From a virus, in the IMG/VR virus record IMGVR_UViG_3300043313_000586, positions 1-54,547 of that record: a DNA stretch of 54,547 bases. The stretch is one strand, 5' to 3'. Made by a program: the position numbers and the translations under genes. The notes under the pieces are model-generated. The model did not search any database and was not told where the DNA came from. It saw only the letters and a list, made by a program, of their open reading frames with translations. Within the stretch, counting starts at the first letter, position 1. Every line of letters begins with the position of its first letter. Below, in pieces: positions 39,788-46,444 of this stretch.

Positions 39788-40184
39788 TGTCGCTAGGGGC
39801 AATAAACTGTCCGGCTCAGTTTCATTTACAGGCAGATCGCACTCAAGTCATTGCGTATCATACATATTACTACAACTCGTATTAACTCGTAAGGGTGTGA
39901 GATCCCTGCTCAACGGTATGAGCGTACGCCGGTTTATATAGTTTTGGTGAGTTTGTCTTTAAGCCTTTAGAGTATGGGCGTTAACAAAAGGTAACACATT
40001 ACGTCCAACCTCAATCGATTATCAGATGAATTGCTGATTACACCTCTATACTATATACCAATAAATATTATCTCACGTCTCAGTTACTGCAGGGTGTAGA
40101 ACCTAAACCAGATTTTTTCAAACCTAGCCATGAACGTAGGCAGAAAAAGTGTAGGTTGGAAAGTCGTAAGTATGAGCATGAACG
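39788..40184. other. about 400 bp without a gene
   Basis: No ORF with a ribosome-binding site is present on either strand. I see short AT-rich stretches (TATACTATATACCAATAAATAT near 40060) and a possible TTGCTG/TATATA promoter-like pair near 40033-40060, but no repeat of note and no tRNA. It may hold promoters, an origin or a recombination scar. The function is open. Confidence 0.4.
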
Positions 40185-40213
40185 TTGCTTTTAGCTTTAG
40201 ATCAGAGTATAAT
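40185..40213 (+). promoter_or_regulatory. sigma70-type promoter for the 284-aa gene
   Basis: TTGCTT (40185-40190), 17-nt spacer and TATAAT (40208-40213), 40 nt upstream of ATG 40253. The region between contains AAAGCTGAGAGCAAAGGATG, which supplies the ribosome-binding site. Confidence 0.65.
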
Positions 40214-40252
40214 TAAAACAAAGATAAAGCTGAGAGCAAAGGATGCAAAAGA

Positions 40253-41107
40253 ATGCCAAAAGTAGCATGTGCAAAATGTGGTGGTCCACGAGAACTGGAC
40301 TCACCTTCCAGTTCATATTGTAGAACTTGTAATAGGGCTTACCACAGAAATAGATACCTAACAGAGCGTATGAAGTTAGGCATACCTGTTAAGCCTCGTG
40401 TCATAACTGATCAGTCAACATTAATCGCTAAGGGTGGTACAGAGGCTGAGCGTGAAGAACAGATGCACCACACGTTTATGCGAGTACTACATGGAGAGAC
40501 ACAAGGTGAAGGGCATTGCACAATCTGTCCACAAGGAAATTTTGATGAACCAGTACAACTCTTTCCTGTCTATAGATATAGCATCTCACCTACAAGTCAA
40601 GTTGGCTATGCAACTCCGAGAAAAACTCAGCCAGAACGTATTACTGCGCTAGTGTGTGAAGAATGTAATAAAAATATTGAATACATCAGGGCGGTTGGTC
40701 CTGTACGCATGGGTAGAACTATGGCAGCTGTGATAGATAGCATTAGACCTGACAACACACACGCAAATCCAAATACTCAACCACAAAATAACATACCAAC
40801 AGTACAGCCTAACCAAGGACTTAAAAAGTCTGAAAAGCAGATCAAAGAAGAGTACGAGCATGCCTACAGCGAGGAAATCTACAGGCGCTTGAAGATAATT
40901 CAAGAAGAAGAAAACTGGGACGTAATACAAGATGTCGAACAGCTATACAAAGACAAGGTCATTGCAGAAATAGAAGCGGAGATGAAACAAGGTACGCTCG
41001 TTTACATTGAAGTGGCAGGCGAACTGCGTAAGCAAACGCCAAGGACCAGGTTTACGGAAGACGATAACGCACTAATGCTAAAAGCTTTCCAAATCACAAA
41101 AGATTAA
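40253..41107 (+). CDS. zinc-ribbon protein, 284 aa
   Basis: Residues 1-30 (CAKCGGPRELDSPSSSYCRTC) form a CxxC-x13-CxxC zinc ribbon. A second pair of Cys motifs (CTIC near 95 and CEEC near 135) could form another site like those in HNH nucleases, but I do not see the catalytic His clearly. Residues 195-270 are a long charged helix. It has its own promoter and stands alone between the terminator and the next promoter. Possibly a nucleic-acid-binding regulator; not recognised. Confidence 0.7.
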   Translation: MPKVACAKCGGPRELDSPSSSYCRTCNRAYHRNRYLTERMKLGIPVKPRVITDQSTLIAKGGTEAEREEQMHHTFMRVLHGETQGEGHCTICPQGNFDEPVQLFPVYRYSISPTSQVGYATPRKTQPERITALVCEECNKNIEYIRAVGPVRMGRTMAAVIDSIRPDNTHANPNTQPQNNIPTVQPNQGLKKSEKQIKEEYEHAYSEEIYRRLKIIQEEENWDVIQDVEQLYKDKVIAEIEAEMKQGTLVYIEVAGELRKQTPRTRFTEDDNALMLKAFQITKD

Positions 41108-41190
41108 AACACCCTGTGGATCTTTGTACAATAAATACCACTTTGTAAACTTAATCGATAATGCAAAAATAAATCCTCATTGATGAACTA

Positions 41191-41220
41191 TTGTGTAGGC
41201 ATATGGGGCTCATATATAAT
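41191..41220 (+). promoter_or_regulatory. sigma70-type promoter upstream of the 101-aa gene
   Basis: TTGTGT (41191-41196), 18-nt spacer and TATAAT (41215-41220). It decides the start of the next gene at 41269, because ATGs at 41191 and 41206 lie within or before the promoter. Confidence 0.62.
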
Positions 41221-41268
41221 AGAATTAGCTTAAAATTCCAAAACAAAAAATCTAACAAAGGTAAAATA

Positions 41269-41574
41269 ATGACAGGTAAAAAGCTTTCCAAACAAAAGCT
41301 AGACAGCCTCGTCAATGAAATCAGAAGAGAAATGCAGGGGCACTTTGTACCTCCAAAAAGGAAGACGAAGTTACCTGGCAAAGTTACTCCTAATAGTTTC
41401 AATCAGAATCTTAGGGGTGTGCCAGGTAACTCGAGGGCTAGAGGCATAGTAGGTATTATGCTAATGGCAGATGCATCTGAGACGGGGACTTTGCTGGCTA
41501 CTGAAGCAACCAAATCAAGGCTTAAATTCAGTAGTCAGCATTGTGACACCACAAGAAGTAATTACCTAGTCTAA
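41269..41574 (+). CDS. hypothetical basic protein, 101 aa
   Basis: ATG 41269 with AAAGG upstream. The N-terminal 45 residues are basic and helical (GKKLSKQKLDSLVNEIRREM, PPKRKTKLPGKV). The middle is Asn/Gly/Arg-rich. It is followed by a half copy of the structured intergenic element. No family is recognised. Confidence 0.6.
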   Translation: MTGKKLSKQKLDSLVNEIRREMQGHFVPPKRKTKLPGKVTPNSFNQNLRGVPGNSRARGIVGIMLMADASETGTLLATEATKSRLKFSSQHCDTTRSNYLV

Positions 41575-41600
41575 GAGAAACACAATAGCTAAGCTAGATA

Positions 41601-41670
41601 ACATAAAGACAATCAGTAAGACCTTAGAGACTTTAATAAGACACGATGAATATAGCTGTTAAATATATCT
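41601..41670 (+). repeat. intergenic structured element, half copy E
   Basis: AGACTTTAATAAGAC at 41628-41642 with the conserved downstream GAATATAGCTGTTAAATA, but no complementary right arm is found before the next gene. It may be a decayed copy or a distinct 5' half. Confidence 0.6.
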
Positions 41671-41691
41671 CGATGGGTTATAAGGAGCGAG

Positions 41692-42108
41692 ATGTCTAAC
41701 TCGAATCTCGATGGTAGGGCTTATGCAACATTGGTGACGGCTTTCGAGACTGAAACTGGTGAAGCCAGACTTATCAAACTGTATTATTACAAGCATGTTC
41801 CATGGGAGATACACTTCATAGGAGCCACTTTAATATATCCGGTGGCTAGAAAGCTGCTGCACACTAGCCTGATTGAGAGGCGGAACGCAGGCTTCCACAG
41901 AGTTCTAGTTAGCCCACCTAACTGGAATAACTACATAACCATTAACTTCGAAGGATACGCGCTTAACTTGCCTGCGGCTGATGTTAGACGCGTTTTGTTG
42001 GCCAGTTACGAGATAGTAGATCCGGAGCAGGAGCTTACCGAGAAGTTCCTAGACTTGGTAGTCAAAGGTCTTTACAATAAAAAGTGGATACCAAGGTATT
42101 TCGAATAA
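41692..42108 (+). CDS. SsgA-family (SALP)-like protein, 138 aa
   Basis: SsgA-like proteins of sporulating actinomycetes control septum placement and FtsZ localisation. The product follows their layout: YYYKHVPWEIHFIGAT, then YPVARKLLHTSLIERRNAG, HRVLVSPPN, INFEGYALNLPAADVRRVLL (cf. EALLEAPARALESFL of SsgB) and a final DPEQEL...FLDLVVKGL. Length is close to the family's 130-145 aa. AAGGAG precedes ATG 41692. If the call is right, the phage carries a tool to alter host cell division. The similarity is judged by eye. Confidence 0.55.
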   Translation: MSNSNLDGRAYATLVTAFETETGEARLIKLYYYKHVPWEIHFIGATLIYPVARKLLHTSLIERRNAGFHRVLVSPPNWNNYITINFEGYALNLPAADVRRVLLASYEIVDPEQELTEKFLDLVVKGLYNKKWIPRYFE

Positions 42109-42139
42109 AGATTCTGAGTGGGCTGCGGTGTGCCTGTAC

Positions 42140-42167
42140 TGTTAAGCTTCTTTAAAGAAGCTTAACA
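42140..42167 (+). terminator. 28-nt perfect palindrome, 14-bp stem
   Basis: TGTTAAGCTTCTTT (42140-42153) is followed directly by its exact complement (42154-42167), then AAAAGCATAGG. No T-run follows. It lies between the SsgA-like gene and the 173-aa gene, 18 nt before the ATG. It may act as a weak terminator, an RNA-stability hairpin, or a symmetric protein site. Confidence 0.65.
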
Positions 42168-42184
42168 AAAGCATAGGAGATACT

Positions 42185-42706
42185 ATGAAAATTCGCTTTA
42201 TGTGCCTTAAGCACTACTGCGATTTGGAGATCGATGGCCAGAAGGACAATGGCACTCTGCGTGTCGATACACCTGTTTTGATGGACAACGGTGATGGAAC
42301 GTACGAATTCGACTTTAGCGAATTCAGTTGTCCAGAGCAGGACGTGTACCAAAACCAAGCAATACAAACAATCAATGCAGAAGAGGAGATGTACAAGCAG
42401 GTCCAAAATATTCCGGAGCTGCAGGATAGCATTGTTCAGTATACAGAAACGTACTGGGATGACCTTCGGCAGCAGGTATTCGACGAAGACGAATATCAGT
42501 GCGGCTCAACCTGGACTGCTGTAATGTACTCCAACTTCACCAAGATTGGCGACGACGAACAAAGGTATACCTACAACAAAGACAGCAAAAATTGTATCAC
42601 ACCAGTAGTCAGCAAAAACTGTCCGCACACTAAAGAAGACCAGAGGATTCGTAGGACCGATACAAAGAACATCCTTTGGTGCGCAGGTTGCGGAGACGAA
42701 CTGTAA
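42185..42706 (+). CDS. hypothetical Cys/His protein, 173 aa
   Basis: ATG 42185 with TAGGAGA upstream. MKIRFMCLKHYCDLEIDGQ and EFSCPEQD at the N-terminus and NCPHTKEDQR...LWCAGCGDEL at the C-terminus suggest two metal sites joined by an acidic helical middle. The N-terminal part resembles the products at 42980 and 52471, so it is one of a small paralogous set. Function unknown. Confidence 0.65.
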   Translation: MKIRFMCLKHYCDLEIDGQKDNGTLRVDTPVLMDNGDGTYEFDFSEFSCPEQDVYQNQAIQTINAEEEMYKQVQNIPELQDSIVQYTETYWDDLRQQVFDEDEYQCGSTWTAVMYSNFTKIGDDEQRYTYNKDSKNCITPVVSKNCPHTKEDQRIRRTDTKNILWCAGCGDEL

Positions 42707-42710
42707 TAAT

Positions 42711-42780
42711 ATAAAGGCTTCGGACGGTATATGTTAACTTACTTTTTAGTAAAATAACGTATACCAACCAAAACCTTTAT
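42711..42780 (+). ncRNA. structured leader RE1
   Basis: Outer helix ATAAAGG (42711-42717)/CCTTTAT (42774-42780). Inner helix GGTATATG (42726-42733)/CGTATACC (42758-42765). A terminal hairpin TTACT/AGTAA lies inside. The ribosome-binding site AGAAAGGA follows directly. It is the first member of a leader family with changing stems. Confidence 0.7.
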
Positions 42781-42801
42781 CCAGAAAGGAAAACACAAAC
42801 T

Positions 42802-42963
42802 ATGAAGGAATGTGGCAACACCACAACTACGTACGATCATATTCCATGTCATCTGCCTGAGGATCACAGGGTGTACACTCGATGCTGCTCAGGCTTGTTC
42901 GACGGTAGTAACTGCGAACAAGAGGATGTCTACACCTACGAAAAAGGAATCAAGTCACGATAA
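42802..42963 (+). CDS. Cys-rich microprotein, 53 aa
   Basis: ATG 42802 with AGAAAGGA upstream. MKECGNTTTTYDHIPCHLPE, then TRCCSGLFDGSNCEQED. Five Cys and two His in 53 residues point to zinc or disulfide structure. CHLPEDH is like His-Cys residue clusters of bacterial CHC-type microproteins found in actinophages. Function unknown. Confidence 0.65.
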   Translation: MKECGNTTTTYDHIPCHLPEDHRVYTRCCSGLFDGSNCEQEDVYTYEKGIKSR

Positions 42964-42979
42964 GAAGGAATAAACAACG

Positions 42980-43417
42980 ATGAAAATCGAAATATGGTGC
43001 AACACACATCGTAGTCCTGTGATCCCTGGTAGAGACAGCGATAGTCTTTATTGGCTGACTCAGGGACCTGGAGAGTTTGAACTGAGCTACAACGCCTTAG
43101 AGTGTACAGGTGGTAGAGGTGATCACGAGTTTGTGGTGACTGCTATCAACAGCCTGGGTGTAGGTATCTACGACAACTCAAACACAAGTCCTGACTACAT
43201 CAACAATAAAGTTGGTGGACCGAGTAACAAGAACGACGGCACTTGCTGGTGCTGCGGTGGCCTGGAAGGTACGCATGTAGTTAGAAGCTGTGCGGGCCAA
43301 AGCTACACAGGCACCAAAACAGAACCTGCAACACCAATTGACGATAACGCAGAAGAGCCAACGATCGTCCACACCAAAAGAGAAGACGACTACATAGGAG
43401 AGTTGGAGGAATGGTGA
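42980..43417 (+). CDS. hypothetical Cys-rich protein, 145 aa
   Basis: ATG 42980 with AGAAGGAA upstream. It starts MKIEIWCNTHRSPVIPGRDS like the products at 42185 and 52471, has GTCWCCGGLEGTHVV (CxCC) in the middle and an acidic C-terminal tail. The overlap with the next gene (GTGA) suggests coupling. Function unknown. Confidence 0.65.
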   Translation: MKIEIWCNTHRSPVIPGRDSDSLYWLTQGPGEFELSYNALECTGGRGDHEFVVTAINSLGVGIYDNSNTSPDYINNKVGGPSNKNDGTCWCCGGLEGTHVVRSCAGQSYTGTKTEPATPIDDNAEEPTIVHTKREDDYIGELEEW

Positions 43418-43605
43418 CAATGAACCCAAACACCCTACTCAATGAGATTCGAGAGCTGGCTAACAAGCAAACTCCGTTCAAGGAAGATCGCTGGGATTAC
43501 ATGGTAACAGCTCTTGAGAAATTCCAGTACCTTGATAATTGGCTAACAGCTAAATCTTGCGGAGGCAAGGGTGGCTACCTACCTGATGATTGGGACATCA
43601 GCTAA
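43414..43605 (+). CDS. hypothetical helical protein, 63 aa
   Basis: The GTG at 43414 has GGAGG 5 nt upstream and overlaps the previous stop; ATG 43411 and ATG 43420 are alternatives. A helical sequence (LLNEIRELANKQTPFKEDRW, VTALEKFQYLDNWLTAKS) ends with a Gly-rich turn. No family is recognised. Confidence 0.6.
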   Translation: MTMNPNTLLNEIRELANKQTPFKEDRWDYMVTALEKFQYLDNWLTAKSCGGKGGYLPDDWDIS

Positions 43606-43629
43606 CAAGAGCCGGAGCACCTATTAACA

Positions 43630-43669
43630 CCCTGTGGAGTTTGAGCGATATAGGATTCTGAAATTTCAA
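43630..43669 (-). repeat. CTCCACAGGG motif with 17-nt inverted partner of 34601
   Basis: On the minus strand TTGAAATTTCAGAATCC (43669-43653) precedes ACTCCACAGGG (43640-43630), repeating the order found at 34601-34648. GAGCCGGAGCA just upstream recurs before the motif at 48856. Confidence 0.75.
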
Positions 43670-43684
43670 TATATGGCTGCGAGC

Positions 43685-43727
43685 GGAGTGCAATCCGAAT
43701 ACCTAACAGGTACAAAGATTGTGCTCC
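43685..43727 (+). ncRNA. two-step leader hairpin
   Basis: GGAGTGCAATC (43685-43695) pairs with GATTGTGCTCC (43717-43727), 11 bp including two G-U pairs. Inside it TACCT (43700-43704) pairs with AGGTA (43708-43712). It stands 31 nt before the start of the 102-aa gene and holds no ORF. Confidence 0.7.
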
Positions 43728-43757
43728 AATCGGAACCCTTTATTTGAAGGAGGATCA

Positions 43758-44066
43758 ATGTTCGAGAAAGAGATCGCTGCTGGTATAGGACTTCTGAACG
43801 AGAAAGGTCCAGGAGGTTGGCGAGAGCAGGTTATAGCCAACATCGACTATCTGGACATTAGCGATGCATACAGTTGTATCCTTGGTATCGCCTACCGATA
43901 CATCGGTGATGGCTACTTCCCATACTCTCGAGGACTGAAAGCCCTTGGACTATGGGAAGACATCAGATTGAGCTGTGAGTATGGCTTCTCAACTGGAAGC
44001 GCACGCGATGATCTGTCAGATCAACTGACACGAGAGTGGAAAGCAGCACTACAACCGAAGGAGTAA
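43758..44066 (+). CDS. CILG-family protein 1, 102 aa
   Basis: ATG 43758 with AAGGAGG upstream. It belongs to a family with members at 44342, 44638 and, more distantly, 48056. Shared features are an N-terminal EIAAGIGLLNEKGPGGW helix, a Cys-containing CILGIAYRYIG segment, GLKALGL, YGF and a C-terminal EWKAALQP. The Cys-Leu-Gly core is conserved in all. Function unknown. Confidence 0.72.
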   Translation: MFEKEIAAGIGLLNEKGPGGWREQVIANIDYLDISDAYSCILGIAYRYIGDGYFPYSRGLKALGLWEDIRLSCEYGFSTGSARDDLSDQLTREWKAALQPKE

Positions 44067-44068
44067 CA

Positions 44069-44257
44069 ATGTTCGATGTAGTGATCAGTGTTGCAGGCGT
44101 CATTATCGATGACGAGAACAATGGCTACACAACTACGCAGGTCTTCAGACTCGACCTGGAAGGCAACAGCCAAGAAGTAATCGACGAGTTCGTAGCACAC
44201 ATCAAGGAGCTCCGCGGTGTCGTACACGTCGAGCAGTTGGTAGCTAAGCCTGTGTAA
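44069..44257 (+). CDS. hypothetical protein, 62 aa
   Basis: ATG 44069 with AAGGAG upstream. A compact alpha/beta sequence (MFDVVISVAGVIIDDENNGY, EVIDEFVAHIKELRGVVHVE). It lies 2 nt after CILG protein 1 and its stop codon is part of the outer helix of leader RE2. No family is recognised. Confidence 0.65.
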   Translation: MFDVVISVAGVIIDDENNGYTTTQVFRLDLEGNSQEVIDEFVAHIKELRGVVHVEQLVAKPV

Positions 44258-44323
44258 AGATTTTGAGCGGTACATACCTTTTAACCACATAGATTACTTG
44301 GTATGTACCAATCAAAACCTTTA
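44255..44323 (+). ncRNA. structured leader RE2
   Basis: Outer helix TAAAGATTTTGA (44255-44266)/TCAAAACCTTTA (44312-44323), one mismatch. Inner helix GGTACATACC (44269-44278)/GGTATGTACC (44300-44309), 10 bp. The outer left strand begins at the stop codon of the previous gene; the ribosome-binding site AAGGGAG lies just after the right strand. Confidence 0.78.
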
Positions 44324-44341
44324 ATCAGAAGGGAGCAATAA

Positions 44342-44641
44342 ATGTTTGAAGAGCAAATCAATCGTGGAATCGATCTATTGGACGCATACGGTTTAGAGGA
44401 TTGGCGAGAGAAGGCTCTTTCGAACCTTGATCGCCTTAACATGTACGACACTACAAACTGTCTCCTTGGCATCGTTTACGGTCAGTATGGTCTAGGGCTA
44501 CAAGCTCTTACTGGCCAGTTGGCTGGTTGCGGTGCTCCTGACTGTGGCTTCAACATCAGGAGCACGTGGGACGAAGAGTACGATGAAATCATGAGCAAGT
44601 ACGCTATTCTCACCGAAGAATGGAAAAAGGCACTACGATGA
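44342..44641 (+). CDS. CILG-family protein 2, 99 aa
   Basis: ATG 44342 with AAGGGAG upstream. It follows the family pattern (QINRGIDLLDAYGLEDW, CLLGIVYGQYGLGLQALTG, EEWKKALR). Relative to copy 1 it has an inserted Cys pair (GCGAPDC). The stop overlaps the next start as ATGA, so copies 2 and 3 are translated together. Confidence 0.72.
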   Translation: MFEEQINRGIDLLDAYGLEDWREKALSNLDRLNMYDTTNCLLGIVYGQYGLGLQALTGQLAGCGAPDCGFNIRSTWDEEYDEIMSKYAILTEEWKKALR

Positions 44642-44958
44642 GTAGATATATGTACACAGAAGAGGTCAATGCAGGTATCGACCTTCTCAACGCAAAAGGT
44701 CCTACGGGCTGGCTCAATCGCATCAACAAAGATCAGCTAGACATGGTCGAGGGTGGCTACTGCATCCTCGGATGGGTATACGGCCATTTTACTGACGGGC
44801 TCGATGCTCTTGGGTTGGAGCTAGATGATTCAGTCTCCTATGGCTTCTGTCTTCCTCTGAAAACTAGCTGGGAAGAGTACGAGTACTTGAAAGAGGCGTG
44901 GCTAGATGCCTTGACACCTAAAGAGAACACAGGAACAGAAAAAGGTATCGAGCTGTAA
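44638..44958 (+). CDS. CILG-family protein 3, 106 aa
   Basis: The third tandem copy (EEVNAGIDLLNAKGPTGW, YCILGWVYGHFTDGLDALGL, YGFCLPL, EAWLDALTP). The middle shows the same Cys-Ile-Leu-Gly core. Tandem triplication followed by divergence is seen for small anti-host proteins, but the function is unknown. Confidence 0.72.
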   Translation: MSRYMYTEEVNAGIDLLNAKGPTGWLNRINKDQLDMVEGGYCILGWVYGHFTDGLDALGLELDDSVSYGFCLPLKTSWEEYEYLKEAWLDALTPKENTGTEKGIEL

Positions 44959-45010
44959 CGATAGAGGGCGGTACATATCCAATCAAGGATGTGTACCAAC
45001 CTAAATCTTT
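44957..45010 (+). ncRNA. structured leader RE3
   Basis: Inner helix GGTACATATCC (44970-44980)/GGATGTGTACC (44987-44997), 11 bp with one G-U, 6-nt loop. The outer helix between GTAACGATAGAGG and CCTAAATCTTTAC is imperfect but present. The ribosome-binding site AGGAGGG follows. Confidence 0.7.
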
Positions 45011-45024
45011 ACAGGAGGGCAGAC

Positions 45025-45270
45025 ATGGAGGAGAGAAACGTAGGAGGCATAGACGATCTATTCGAGCAAATGCAACAAGACGAGATCGCCGATGCAGCTG
45101 AAGAGTCAGGAACAATTAAACCAACTGTGTACGCTAAGATGCGTGGTATATTTGCTCAGAGAGTGTACGCAGCAATTCGTAACGGTAGACTAGAGTCATA
45201 TAAATGTGCTTGTCGGAGTACAGTTATCAATCTAGATGAGGCCGACACACTATTTGGATTCAAGAAATGA
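45025..45270 (+). CDS. putative small DNA-binding protein, excisionase-like, 81 aa
   Basis: ATG 45025 with AGGAGGG upstream. Residues 35-81 contain VYAKMRGIFAQRVYAAIRNG and a following strand region ending TVINLDEADTLFGF. This matches the pattern of MerR/excisionase-type winged helix proteins (A..xGV...TV...I..G.L). The N-terminus is acidic. Possible regulator; the fold is inferred from pattern alone. Confidence 0.58.
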   Translation: MEERNVGGIDDLFEQMQQDEIADAAEESGTIKPTVYAKMRGIFAQRVYAAIRNGRLESYKCACRSTVINLDEADTLFGFKK

Positions 45271-45343
45271 GTAAAGTTTCGCACAGCCTTTATCAAGCTT
45301 AGGATCTTCCTAGGTACGTATAAAGGTTGTTCAAAGCTTTTAC
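45271..45343 (+). ncRNA. structured leader RE4
   Basis: Outer helix GTAAAG (45271-45276)/CTTTTAC (45337-45343). Inner helix CAGCCTTTAT (45284-45293)/ATAAAGGTTG (45320-45329), 10 bp with one G-U, and a further TAGGA/TCCTA hairpin inside. It precedes the polyproline ORF. Confidence 0.72.
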
Positions 45344-45375
45344 CACAAGGGTAGAAGCCTAGTTAAGGAGAAATA

Positions 45376-45477
45376 ATGTCGAACCCTGGAGGCCCAACTC
45401 CTCCGCCGACTCCGTATCCAGCACCTCCACCTCCCCCGCCGACCCCCATTCCGGGTCCACCTCCGTTCAAGGAGTAA
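45376..45477 (+). CDS. polyproline microprotein, 33 aa
   Basis: ATG 45376 with AAGGAG upstream. The product has 18 prolines in 33 residues, in runs of three and six (PAPPPPPPTPIPGPPPFKE). Translation would stall without elongation factor P. It is flanked on both sides by structured leaders (RE4, RE5), whose outer strands reach its start region and stop codon. It may be a ribosome-stalling leader peptide or a protein-binding proline ligand. Confidence 0.68.
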   Translation: MSNPGGPTPPPTPYPAPPPPPPTPIPGPPPFKE

Positions 45478-45548
45478 AGGTTTAGCACAGCCCTCACCTA
45501 TTTAATTTACATGCAGTCCTTAGGTGAGGGCTGTTCAAAGCTTTTACT
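45474..45548 (+). ncRNA. structured leader RE5
   Basis: Outer helix AGTAAAG (45474-45480)/CTTTTACT (45541-45548). Inner helix CAGCCCTCACCTA (45488-45500) with its exact complement (45521-45533), 13 bp. The left outer strand contains the stop of the polyproline ORF. The ribosome-binding site AAGGAG follows at once. Confidence 0.8.
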
Positions 45549-45562
45549 GCGAAGGAGTTAAC

Positions 45563-45832
45563 TTGGAGGAACCAAAGAAACCCTTCAGACGTAGACGTAA
45601 GTATCAAGGCTCGGACTGGACACCAGCAAATCAACCTGCATTACCACCAGATGGAGCTTGGTGTCGTACGTGTAAAACTCGGCACGGATATATGACTATG
45701 GGTTTCGCATATGAACGTAGAAAAGTAAGTGGCGTTCTAGTGTGGATTATATTGTGGTCATGTAGAAAAACTGGAAATGTAATCGAGGAGATGGAACTAC
45801 CAAGGAGAACAGATGACAAGAATAGCGATTAA
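45563..45832 (+). CDS. hypothetical basic Cys protein, 89 aa
   Basis: A TTG at 45563 with AAGGAG at the right distance is the likely start; an ATG at 45524 lies within the leader structure RE5. LEEPKKPFRRRRKYQGSDWT, then WCRTCKTRHGYM and VLVWIILWSCRK. A CxxC plus His suggests one metal site. Function unknown. Confidence 0.6.
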   Translation: MEEPKKPFRRRRKYQGSDWTPANQPALPPDGAWCRTCKTRHGYMTMGFAYERRKVSGVLVWIILWSCRKTGNVIEEMELPRRTDDKNSD

Positions 45833-46001
45833 TCTCGAGGTCCCGAGCGAGGAAGCTGACAGGGTCATTTCTACGTTAGAAAAACTATTCAACAGCGACG
45901 ACGCCCTTGAAGGGGGCGATCTGTTGGATTGTTACTTAGGCCTCCTTAGTATTGAAGCAGTTCAGATCCGCAGAATATGGGAGTCTTCAGATGGAAATTA
46001 A
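45813..46001 (+). CDS. hypothetical protein, 62 aa
   Basis: ATG 45813 with AAGGAG upstream, overlapping the previous gene by 20 nt. A strand-helix pattern (RIAINLEVPSEEADRVISTL, DLLDCYLGLLSIEAVQ). No family is recognised. Confidence 0.58.
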   Translation: MTRIAINLEVPSEEADRVISTLEKLFNSDDALEGGDLLDCYLGLLSIEAVQIRRIWESSDGN

Positions 46002-46245
46002 TTCAATCCTGAACGATATTGCTAGGGATGTTGCAAACGACATCGTTGATGCAGTTGTTGACAACGATAAACTGAACGAGTTCGCTGCTAAGCTTGCAGG
46101 AACTGCCATGAAGGCAATCCAGGATCTTGACTTCGAAGACCCTAAGTATGTTGAGTACAGGCAAAAGTTGTTAGATTTGTGCATTGCTATATCAGTTCGC
46201 GTCATGAGTGAGGTGCTCAAGAACAATGGTGAAGTACACGGTTAA
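45991..46245 (+). CDS. hypothetical helical protein, 84 aa
   Basis: ATG 45991 overlaps the previous gene by 11 nt. Mostly amphipathic helix (NSILNDIARDVANDIVDAVV, FAAKLAGTAMKAIQDLDFED). The start at 45952 seen in a longer reading lacks a ribosome-binding site. No family is recognised. Confidence 0.6.
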   Translation: MEINSILNDIARDVANDIVDAVVDNDKLNEFAAKLAGTAMKAIQDLDFEDPKYVEYRQKLLDLCIAISVRVMSEVLKNNGEVHG

Positions 46246-46444
46246 GCTTTATTTTGGTAGTAACGCTAGTATTACACTAGTGGGCGTAACCTCTAACACG
46301 AATATTCAGGACGTACTAGACAATTACACAGAACCCAAAACTAAATGGTTAGACCTGATTACACCTAATCGAGTAGTCAGAGTTCGTACGGATAGCATCG
46401 TTGCCATTATAGCTGAGGAGGAGAAAAATGAGCCCAGCGCATAA
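46226..46444 (+). CDS. hypothetical small beta protein, 72 aa
   Basis: ATG 46226 overlaps the previous gene by 20 nt. Strand-rich product (MVKYTVKLYFGSNASITLVG, RVVRVRTDSIVAIIAEEE) resembling a small SH3-like or host-interaction protein. It overlaps the next gene by 17 nt. Confidence 0.6.
   Translation: MVKYTVKLYFGSNASITLVGVTSNTNIQDVLDNYTEPKTKWLDLITPNRVVRVRTDSIVAIIAEEEKNEPSA

Noticed and set aside
39788-40184. Phage attachment site or integration module
   Set aside because: No integrase, excisionase operon or tRNA-like sequence is present nearby.
40133-40216. A 28-codon ORF starting MNVGRKSVGW
   Set aside because: It spans the promoter at 40185-40213 and has no ribosome-binding site.
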